DNA from: a virus
Direction: 5' to 3' (one strand)
DNA: 29,100 bases
Virus record (IMG/VR): IMGVR_UViG_3300005935_000091
Coordinates: 1 to 29,100 of that record
Under the pieces are notes generated by a model, which did no database searches, was not told where the DNA came from, and worked only from the letters and a program-made list of their open reading frames with translations. Every line of letters begins with the position of its first letter. Within the stretch, counting starts at the first letter, position 1. Positions 23,929 to 29,100 of the stretch are shown piece after piece. The position numbers and the translations under genes are program-made.

Positions 23929-25106
23929 TGCCTAACGAGTATAAGGATGTACTGCGAGCAGAGAGCACGGAGGCCGGTCTTACCGGTATCCTCCGCTCCG
24001 GACAGCTGGGCTTCGCAACCGACTCGCACAAGATGGTGCGGAAGTTCAACAACAACGAGTACTTCAAATGGACTCCGGACGAGTCCCGCACGATAGGTGC
24101 CTCAGGTGTGTTCTATACCAACACGTCGTATCCATCTATCGCGAATGTAGCGGACGCTCTCAACACGACGCTCAGCTCCAACACAGGGTACTTCGTGGAC
24201 ACTGGCGTGACAGGCATACCACATCTCGGAGACGGGATCGTGGACACCTTCCTCACACAGCAGGGTAGCGCTGTCTACTCCGAGGACGGGCATGTGTACT
24301 TCATGGGTGAGCAGGGCCTGACAGGCGCTGCGACGCTGGCAGGATGTAAGTTCGTCATCAACCCCATCCCGATCGCCGACCCAGTCAAGTTCGTGATAGA
24401 CGGCGGAGACGCCTCTGACTATAGTTCCTTCGGCTACACAGGTACGAACGCGGTCAATGACGCCGAGCTCCACCTCCGGTCTAACAACGGTGGGGGCGGC
24501 ACGGCACACCTCCTTCTTCAGGCGTCCTACGGCAAGCTCAAGTTGACGACAGGGGCAGCAGTCAGTGCCGAGAACGGCATCACGCTTACAGGATACGACG
24601 GTGAAGGGGCACAGTACAATGTGGCAGCGGCGGGTAAGTTCAGGGATCTCTACACGGATGAGAACGGTGGTGTGGTCCAGGGCGAGAGCGACACAGCCCA
24701 GAGGTATAAGAGTGCAGGATTCACTGCGGTTATCTCCGACAGCTACATGGACGTCGAGACATTTTCTTATGTCGATTACTCCATCCAGGGAGATGTCGTC
24801 ATCGCACATTTCTCCGATTTACAGGCCAACAGTGATGGTACAGGGTTCATAATCAGTGGCCTGCCTGCGGAGATTCAAGCCCCCGTTGGCACTGAGAGTG
24901 TCTTATGCCAGGTGTACGACTTTCTCAACGCCAACAACAACGTACGTCCGGGCCGCATGTATGTGCCAGCCAACGGGACAGCGGCATTTCAGACGCTGCA
25001 GGAGAACGTCGCAAGCGGTGAACAAGAGTTCGCCGGGGCTACCTTTGGCGTGACGGGCACGAAGGGATGGCCACAGCAAACACTGATGTGGAGAGTCAAC
25101 GCATAA
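23928..25106 (+). CDS. second tail fibre / receptor-binding candidate
   Basis: A 392-residue protein whose ATG overlaps the previous stop. The start has the fibre motif RSGQLGFATDSHKMVRKFNNNEYFKW (about 24-49), like the E..LxxGELGxATDTxxLxxG repeat found at the N-termini of many fibre and tropism proteins. The middle is Gly/Thr-rich beta (about 60-240). The C-terminal 130 residues (about 262-392) read as a compact beta domain ending in LMWRVNA, the usual place for a receptor-binding head. It may attach to the preceding baseplate-like protein. It has no collagen-like repeats. Confidence 0.65.
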   Translation: MPNEYKDVLRAESTEAGLTGILRSGQLGFATDSHKMVRKFNNNEYFKWTPDESRTIGASGVFYTNTSYPSIANVADALNTTLSSNTGYFVDTGVTGIPHLGDGIVDTFLTQQGSAVYSEDGHVYFMGEQGLTGAATLAGCKFVINPIPIADPVKFVIDGGDASDYSSFGYTGTNAVNDAELHLRSNNGGGGTAHLLLQASYGKLKLTTGAAVSAENGITLTGYDGEGAQYNVAAAGKFRDLYTDENGGVVQGESDTAQRYKSAGFTAVISDSYMDVETFSYVDYSIQGDVVIAHFSDLQANSDGTGFIISGLPAEIQAPVGTESVLCQVYDFLNANNNVRPGRMYVPANGTAAFQTLQENVASGEQEFAGATFGVTGTKGWPQQTLMWRVNA

Positions 25107-25118
25107 CCAGGAGATAGC

Positions 25119-25859
25119 ATGTATCAGGGAGAGACCGGGCCACAGTACCCGCAGCACCGCATCAAAATCGTGACCCCAATGTACACCGAACAGTGCGATG
25201 AGCACAAGATATCGCTCATCGACACTGAAAAAGCGGGGCTCAATGTAGAGTATGTCGCCGTTCAGAGTGCAATGTTGGCTCTCGCACGCAACACAGGGGT
25301 CAACAACGGTGCCTCCACACGGCTACGGCAGATGCTTGACTCGAGGTTCACGCATTATTTGTTCATCGATGCGGATATCAGTTGGGTACCGGAGCACATC
25401 GAGCGCCTCCTGCGGCGTAACGTAGATATCGTCAGTGGCGCTTACAGGGCCCGTACAAGCCCAGGGTGCTATCAGGCGGGTCAGTGGGCTCTTGCTGCCG
25501 GTAACCCCGGTAACCTCGCTTCAACGCAGTCTACGGGCCTCTGTGAGGTCGACTGGTGTGGGGGCGGGTTCATGCTGGTGCGTCGGTCGGCCTTGGAACG
25601 CATGGAATATCCGTGGTTCAGGCACATGCTTATCCAGCACGTAGAGGAAACTCCGGAGGGATTGGTGCAACATCAAGCGGAGGTGAACGAGGACTGTGGG
25701 TTCTGCGCGGTCGCACAGGCTGCGGGGCTCAAGGTCTATCTGGACTGTGACACCATCGTGCAACACCATGTAGATTTCGAGGTGCCACCCCTAAGGATGA
25801 CACCTCCTGTGACGCACTTCGATATCGGCGGCGGCGCTATGGTTGCGACGAAACTCTAA
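25119..25859 (+). CDS. GT-A family glycosyltransferase
   Basis: A 246-residue protein, GGAG before its ATG. It has a GT2-like GT-A layout: nucleotide-sugar-binding start with RIKIVTPMYTEQ (14-25), the DxD motif in FIDADISWVPE (DAD at 84-86), WCGGGF (146-151), and an acceptor-side acidic pair NED (190-192) followed by VYLDCDTIVQHH (206-217), a histidine often used for metal contact. It would move a sugar from a nucleotide donor; the acceptor may be virion protein, host surface glycan or DNA. It ends the structural block and is convergent with the lipoprotein gene, overlapping by 4 bases. Enzyme class is firm, substrate is not known. Confidence 0.82.
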   Translation: MYQGETGPQYPQHRIKIVTPMYTEQCDEHKISLIDTEKAGLNVEYVAVQSAMLALARNTGVNNGASTRLRQMLDSRFTHYLFIDADISWVPEHIERLLRRNVDIVSGAYRARTSPGCYQAGQWALAAGNPGNLASTQSTGLCEVDWCGGGFMLVRRSALERMEYPWFRHMLIQHVEETPEGLVQHQAEVNEDCGFCAVAQAAGLKVYLDCDTIVQHHVDFEVPPLRMTPPVTHFDIGGGAMVATKL

Positions 25860-26161
25860 TATTCTGAAATACGCCAGACAAGGCCGTCGGTGGCGGTCTC
25901 CTCATCCGTACACTTCTTTGCGCCGGTTCTGTGCGTTTTTACGAACGTAGCTTCCAGGTCGTCACCCTCAAAGCACACCATGGTCTTTGTCTCTCCGGAA
26001 CTGAGCAGATCCAGTAGCTTCCCTTCTGCGTACACCTTGCAGTTACTGTAGTCTATGTAATGTGACGCAGTACTCGGGCCTTGCACAGAGACTTCAATGG
26101 GGACATCCTCCGAACAGCCCAGCAGGGTCAGAGCTACAGCAACTACGATAAGGGTCTTCAT
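25856..26161 (-). CDS. phage lipoprotein
   Basis: A 101-residue protein with a type II signal peptide: basic start MKT, hydrophobic core IVVAVALTLL, and lipobox LLGC with the lipidated Cys at 16. After cleavage the mature protein begins CSEDV, then 85 residues with three more cysteines (NC, VC, KKC). AAGGAGG precedes the ATG, which overlaps the previous stop as ATGA. In Gram-negative cells a serine at +2 would favour the outer membrane. Phage lipoproteins of this size often block superinfection (as Llp of T5) or inactivate a receptor; here that is inference only. Confidence 0.75.
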   Translation of the reverse strand: MKTLIVVAVALTLLGCSEDVPIEVSVQGPSTASHYIDYSNCKVYAEGKLLDLLSSGETKTMVCFEGDDLEATFVKTHRTGAKKCTDEETATDGLVWRISEY

Positions 26162-26475
26162 ACAGCCTCCTTCGTTAAGTATGGTTTGAGGGCCTTCTTC
26201 GGCAGCCCTCTGTTTTCTATCCAGTATGCCGCGTGCGTCTCATGGACAAGGACTTCAGTGAGAGCCACCTTCACCTGCTTCTGTTCTCCCGTCGGAACCT
26301 TCTTCAGCATCCCGCTCCATGCCATCAGGAACCGGTAACGGAGACTCTCACCCCAAGCTTCCTGATCGGGGCAGTCCCCGACAAGGTCCGGCAGCCCAAA
26401 CTTACGGGCCAGACGCCGGACTGCTACGTCGTGCTTGTACACACCTGCGACCTTTACTCTCGCTAAGTCTTTCAT
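26158..26475 (-). CDS. small hypothetical protein
   Basis: A 105-residue protein. The start at 26475 (MKDLARVKVAGVYKHDVAVRRL) is preferred because it overlaps the stop of the 28-residue membrane peptide (ATGA); the longer in-frame start at 26625 would cut into the winged-HTH gene. It is basic at the start, then has acidic and helical parts with VHETHAAYWIENRG (about 78-92), where HETHAA looks like a broken HExxH. No clear ribosome site, so it is probably coupled. Function unknown. Confidence 0.6.
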   Translation of the reverse strand: MKDLARVKVAGVYKHDVAVRRLARKFGLPDLVGDCPDQEAWGESLRYRFLMAWSGMLKKVPTGEQKQVKVALTEVLVHETHAAYWIENRGLPKKALKPYLTKEAV

Positions 26476-26558
26476 ATTGCTATCAGTCCGATGAGGAAGA
26501 CGACCACTGTAAGATACATCACACCCAACCCTACGTAACATTTGTGTTTGTTGCTCAT
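26472..26558 (-). CDS. 28-residue membrane micropeptide
   Basis: A 28-residue ORF between the winged-HTH gene and the preceding unknown. The product starts MSNKHKCYVGLG and then has one hydrophobic helix (VMYLTVVVFLIGLIAI). GAGGAG lies eight bases ahead of its ATG at 26558. The start overlaps the winged-HTH stop (ATGA) and its own stop overlaps the next ATG (ATGA), so it is tightly coupled on both sides. This makes it very likely to be translated, though too short to recognise. It could be a membrane-targeted toxin, exclusion or small regulator. Confidence 0.6.
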   Translation of the reverse strand: MSNKHKCYVGLGVMYLTVVVFLIGLIAI

Positions 26559-26911
26559 CTGAGTATCTCCTCGATGTCGATGTCTTCATCCGGAATCTGG
26601 TCGATACGTAGTTGCTTCTCTGCACGGTTCAGACCTTCAAGAGCCGCGATGGTGCCATCCCTGTGTGATTCCAGTAGGTCTTGTGTAGCGTGGAGATGCG
26701 CCGGGTGTGTCGCCCAGCTGTATCCGCGGCCGCTGCTGCAGATGGGCCGTTCATTGCGTCGGGCTTCGTTGACGATGGTTCTGATACCCGCGTCGGACAC
26801 ACCAGTTATATCGGTGATTTCCTTCTGAGAGATGGGCTTCCCGTACGGGTGATCCTTGATGACGCCGAGCACAGCAGCACGGGCTTGGTCAGTTAAGGTC
26901 TTAGTTGCCAT
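26555..26911 (-). CDS. winged-HTH DNA-binding protein
   Basis: A 118-residue protein with AAGGAGG before the ATG. Residues 28-52 form an HTH (SQKEITDITGVSDAGIRTIV), with a wing-like ICSSGRGYSWAT (about 57-68), and a helical C-terminus (HATQDLLESHRDGTIAALEGLNR) ending in an acidic tail (IPDEDIDIEEILR). The pattern resembles BirA-type or phage replication/regulatory winged helices. It overlaps the upstream ribbon-helix-helix gene by 11 bases and is read from the same promoter, so it is a candidate repressor or activator of this operon. Confidence 0.65.
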   Translation of the reverse strand: MATKTLTDQARAAVLGVIKDHPYGKPISQKEITDITGVSDAGIRTIVNEARRNERPICSSGRGYSWATHPAHLHATQDLLESHRDGTIAALEGLNRAEKQLRIDQIPDEDIDIEEILR

Positions 26912-27101
26912 TGGAAGCCTCCTTGTCCTCTCTGTCCTGGCTCATCTCTTCGAGGAGACAGCCGATCTGTTGCTTCGTCGACTGCTCCCGGAAGTGGCGA
27001 ACGGCGGCCTGTAGGATGAGGCGGTAGCTGAACCCTGACCGGTGCATCTCGGCGAGCTCAGCGTGTGTTGCATCGTGTAGATAGGTGTTGAGTTTTTTCA
27101 T
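26901..27101 (-). CDS. ribbon-helix-helix-like small protein
   Basis: A 66-residue protein, the first gene after a near-consensus promoter, with AAAGGAG before its ATG. It begins KKLNTYLHDATHAELAEM (2-19): a possible N-terminal strand, then a helix, then SGFSYRLILQAAVRHFREQ (22-40), followed by an acidic and basic tail. This strand-helix-helix plan fits ribbon-helix-helix repressors that bind palindromes as dimers. The 12-bp palindrome in its own promoter is an obvious candidate target for autoregulation. The fold is inferred, not certain. Confidence 0.55.
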   Translation of the reverse strand: MKKLNTYLHDATHAELAEMHRSGFSYRLILQAAVRHFREQSTKQQIGCLLEEMSQDREDKEASNGN

Positions 27102-27123
27102 GTGTTGCTCCTTTCATGTTCAT

Positions 27124-27152
27124 AGTATACCACATACGTGCGCACGTGTCAA
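27124..27152 (-). promoter_or_regulatory. near-consensus sigma-70 promoter
   Basis: On the - strand TTGACA (27152-27147) and TATACT (27129-27124) are separated by exactly 17 bases. It is upstream of the ribbon-helix-helix-like gene (start 27101) by about 20 bases. It reads the host polymerase, so it should act early after infection. Confidence 0.8.
27136..27147. promoter_or_regulatory. palindromic operator candidate
   Basis: ACGTGCGCACGT is a perfect 12-bp palindrome located inside the spacer of the promoter above, touching the -35 box. A repressor bound here would block polymerase. Candidate binders are the adjacent ribbon-helix-helix-like and winged-HTH proteins. Confidence 0.6.
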
Positions 27153-27169
27153 CACTTATCTTCACTTTC

Positions 27170-27538
27170 TTACACCCCCTCCTTCAGCCGCTTCTCAACC
27201 AGCCACTGAACCCAAGGACTCTCATCCGAGATCCACAGGGGCAGCTCTTCAACGGGGACGGTATATAAGTGATTGAGTAGTATAGAGTCTTCCCACGACG
27301 AGCCACCCGCGGCGGTGTATAAGAGTAGTGTCGTGGCGAAAGAGCGCCGCACTATTGGTGTATCAAACTCTTGGGACAATAGTGCGTCCGGCACCGGTGT
27401 AAGAAAATCCAGTACTTCGGGTTCCAGGCAGGAGTGATAATCCTCATACAGCACCGTCCCGTCCGAGTGCGTAGAGTAATAAAACCGGTAAGTGTACTCA
27501 TCTGGCTCACCCACGGTGACTGTCTTCGAGGTCATCAT
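27170..27538 (-). CDS. small protein with ELPLWI C-terminal motif
   Basis: A 122-residue protein of unknown function. GGAGG precedes the ATG at 27538, which overlaps the upstream stop (ATGA). It has a beta-like start (TYRFYYSTHSDGTVLYEDY) and an acidic middle. The last 25 residues (ELPLWISDESPWVQWLV... EGV) line up with the end of the next gene upstream: ELPLWIS against NLPLYIS, and both end RL-(x)-GV. That shared end looks like one HEAT-like helix pair or a duplicated module. It ends 18 bases before the promoter region at 27152. Confidence 0.65.
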   Translation of the reverse strand: MMTSKTVTVGEPDEYTYRFYYSTHSDGTVLYEDYHSCLEPEVLDFLTPVPDALLSQEFDTPIVRRSFATTLLLYTAAGGSSWEDSILLNHLYTVPVEELPLWISDESPWVQWLVEKRLKEGV

Positions 27539-27717
27539 ACCCCAACCTCCAGTCGAAATGCAACGAACCGTCGGATAGCGTTACGTGGGTGGCTGATGTA
27601 CAAGGGCAGGTTTTCCCATTTTGTCGTCCACACCACGGACTCAACAACTTCTATCGTGTCGTCGGTGGGTGCGGTCCTGAGGTATTCCCGGAAAATCCCG
27701 TAATCAGCATCGGTCAC
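27535..27717 (-). CDS. short paralogue of the ELPLWI-motif protein
   Basis: A 60-residue protein with a GTG start at 27717, preceded by GGAGGTGATAT, and overlapping the upstream stop (TAGTG). Its C-terminal half (about 36-60, NLPLYISHPRNAIRRF...) aligns with the end of the 27538-27170 product. The N-terminal half (TDADYGIFREYLRTAPTDD) does not. It seems to be a shortened duplicate. Function unknown. Confidence 0.6.
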   Translation of the reverse strand: MTDADYGIFREYLRTAPTDDTIEVVESVVWTTKWENLPLYISHPRNAIRRFVAFRLEVGV

Positions 27718-28028
27718 TATATCACCTCCATATCGTCACCGGGTTTGAACGGAATCTCTTTTAGTGTCCCCTGTTGAATCGCCAGGGTCGTCATATCGCG
27801 CAACCACGTCAAACCGCTCTCCGTCCAGTATGTGGTGGGCACTGGGTGACGCTCACCCATCTTCACGACCCAATATCCGTAGCTCTCGAGTGCACGCTTT
27901 GGCACGTTCTGAGGGGTGTAGATGTTCTTCTCTCGAAGCCACCTCAACATTAGGTTGGGGCCCACATGACATAGCGCCGCGGCTCCCTTGTTGTTCCAGA
28001 GCGTTCTTCCGTAAGCATCTTCGTACAT
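27717..28028 (-). CDS. KilA-C-like domain protein (antirepressor-type)
   Basis: A 103-residue protein with AAGGAG before the ATG at 28028. The run NLMLRWLREKNIYTPQN (about 25-41), then ALESYGYWVVKMG (about 46-58) and PTTYWTESGLTWLRD (about 64-78) fits the KilAC domain: LRE-G-hydrophobic, Gly-Tyr-Trp, and T-x-x-T-x-x-G at the end. KilA-C modules are the C-terminal parts of phage antirepressors. Only that domain is present, with no N-terminal Bro or KilA-N domain, so it may be a stand-alone version. It points to a lysis-lysogeny or early-regulation role. Confidence 0.6.
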   Translation of the reverse strand: MYEDAYGRTLWNNKGAAALCHVGPNLMLRWLREKNIYTPQNVPKRALESYGYWVVKMGERHPVPTTYWTESGLTWLRDMTTLAIQQGTLKEIPFKPGDDMEVI

Positions 28029-28037
28029 GTCTGCTCC

Positions 28038-29012
28038 TTAGAATAGACGGTAAACACCGGTATCAATCAGTTCGTCAATATCTGTATTTCGGTGTGGAGA
28101 ACTCTTATAGGACGGTATGTTCACCCATGTGTGCAAAGCGTTGTCGGCGAGAGAGCGCTCCCGCATGATCTCAGGTAGATGGGCAGCTACGGCTTTCATG
28201 TGCTGTGAGGTATCAACATACAATCCCACCCAGGGGTAGCCGTTGAGCGCCGCATAGGTCACCCGCTCATTCAGGTCGGGAGCCATAATCTGCTGGTTGA
28301 TAAAGGACATGACGCGGATGATGCTGCTCGGTTTGTAGTGAAAACAGCCTATACAGAACAGCTGGATGTACCGATGGAAAACGGTAGTGGGGCACGAAAA
28401 GATGACGTTGCCTTTGAGGTCCTTGAGCATCTGGTCTGGTGGCGGATTGAGAAAGGGAGCATCCTTGTAGGCTGTGAACGTGCGCCGGAACCGGTAATTT
28501 CGGCACGTCCAGTCCAGACATTCATCAACCGCCATCCGCTTACTCTCCAGCATCTGAGCCTGCATCTCCGTAATCTGGACTCGCCCGGTGTTGTTGCACG
28601 AGGGACACTTGTACTCGGGGTCCCACTCGTAGTCAACATCGTACAGGTCAAGCAGCTGCGTGTGAACATGTAGGTTCGTTGAACTCTGAAACGCCCGCAC
28701 CCACTTATCGTCCTCTTCAAACTTGTGTAGGTTTGAGGCCTGCCAGCCAGCAGCGTTTCGACTGATGTCAGCCAGGACGCTGCGCCCAACAAGGTCCTGT
28801 GGCCTATCTGCTCCCTCGAACCCCATCCGTGTAAGGAAGTCTGATATCCACTCAAGGGGGATGTTGTCACATACGGCAAAGGTCTTCTTGACCTTCGCGC
28901 TCGGGTCACCTCGCTTCTCTTGCTGGTAACGGCTGTCCGGGATAACTGTTAAGATCAGGACGTCGTTGTCGTCGTCCGTCTTGTAACGTTGTATCCGCCA
29001 GTGTTCTGCCAT
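28038..29012 (-). CDS. zinc-finger-like protein of unknown function
   Basis: A 324-residue protein. Start at 29012 chosen for GAAGGAGG just ahead; an upstream ATG at 29042 has no site. A four-cysteine element CPSCNNTG (C136, C139) and CLDWTC (C165, C170) around residues 134-171 could bind zinc. The rest is a mix of helices and strands, with a hydrophobic run at about 225-245 (VFHRYIQLFCIGCFHY). No enzyme motif recognised. It is first in the - strand block, behind the inverted repeat at 29049-29092, and separate from the promoter at 27124. Replication, recombination or modification roles are all possible. Confidence 0.65.
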   Translation of the reverse strand: MAEHWRIQRYKTDDDNDVLILTVIPDSRYQQEKRGDPSAKVKKTFAVCDNIPLEWISDFLTRMGFEGADRPQDLVGRSVLADISRNAAGWQASNLHKFEEDDKWVRAFQSSTNLHVHTQLLDLYDVDYEWDPEYKCPSCNNTGRVQITEMQAQMLESKRMAVDECLDWTCRNYRFRRTFTAYKDAPFLNPPPDQMLKDLKGNVIFSCPTTVFHRYIQLFCIGCFHYKPSSIIRVMSFINQQIMAPDLNERVTYAALNGYPWVGLYVDTSQHMKAVAAHLPEIMRERSLADNALHTWVNIPSYKSSPHRNTDIDELIDTGVYRLF

Positions 29013-29048
29013 CGGGTTTCCTCCTTCACCACCATCCCACATAGAGGT

Positions 29049-29092
29049 ATAGAGAGAGAGATATACTATATAATATGATCCTCTCTCTCTAT
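29049..29092. repeat. 12-bp inverted repeat with AT-rich core
   Basis: ATAGAGAGAGAG (29049-29060) and CTCTCTCTCTAT (29081-29092) are perfect inverted arms around a 20-base AT-rich core. It lies upstream of the 324-residue gene. It could be an operator, an origin-type element or a hairpin that ends transcription coming from either side. The core contains TATAAT-like strings on both strands, so promoter use is possible. Confidence 0.55.
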
Positions 29093-29100
29093 CTTTCTGT

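Noticed and set aside
26158-26625. Start at 26625 for the 105-residue unknown
   Set aside because: It would overlap the winged-HTH and micropeptide genes; the ATG at 26475 is coupled to the micropeptide stop.
27270-27300. Possible - strand copy of the T7-like site (CTCTATACTACTC)
   Set aside because: Only the TCTATA part is present; no TAATAC at the right distance.

Overview
This window is part of the genome of a long-tailed (siphovirus-type) double-stranded DNA bacteriophage or prophage. It holds most of the packaging, head and tail genes on the + strand (2122-25859) and a compact block of small accessory and regulatory genes on the - strand (29012-25856). The evidence is gene content and order: small and large terminase, portal, scaffold, major capsid, connector proteins, tail tube, a tail-assembly chaperone pair with a -1 slippery site, a 675-residue tape measure, distal tail protein, fibres and a baseplate-like protein. 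No host marker, tRNA, integrase, holin or endolysin is visible, so the host and lifestyle stay open. Genes are densely packed, often with ATGA or TAATG overlaps, and usually carry strong AGGAGG-type ribosome sites.

Region 1 (1-1810) has three head-to-tail genes related to sigma factors. The middle one (558-1112) looks like a complete small sigma-70/ECF protein with regions 2 and 4. The third has a region-2-like segment and two helix-turn-helix units. The first has one HTH. They sit just upstream of the late genes and may control them. A short zinc-ribbon gene on the opposite strand (1970-1788) separates them from the terminase.

Region 2 (2122-9480) is packaging and head: terminase small subunit, an HExxE protein, a small unknown, terminase large subunit, portal, a gene broken by a one-base frame change, scaffold, major capsid, a possible decoration protein and head-tail connectors. 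Two related promoter-like sites, at 2054 and 6612, look strikingly like T7-type single-subunit RNA polymerase promoters (TAATAC..., then TCTATA). A weaker third site lies at 11576 behind a double hairpin.

Region 3 (9483-25859) is tail: a membrane protein, tail terminator candidate, tail tube, chaperone G/GT with a GGGTTTA/TTTAAAG slippery site, tape measure, distal tail protein, a 1701-residue collagen-like fibre, a small DUF1617-like protein, a 1011-residue baseplate-like protein, a second fibre-like protein and a GT-A glycosyltransferase that could decorate the virion or host.

Region 4 (25856-29100, - strand) holds a zinc-finger-like protein, a KilA-C-like protein, two small proteins sharing a C-terminal motif, a ribbon-helix-helix-like protein behind a near-consensus sigma-70 promoter with a 12-bp palindrome inside its spacer, a winged-HTH protein, a 28-residue membrane peptide, an unknown protein and a lipoprotein. 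These look like early or lysogeny/exclusion functions, read against the structural genes. The two transcription units meet tail to tail at 25856-25859.
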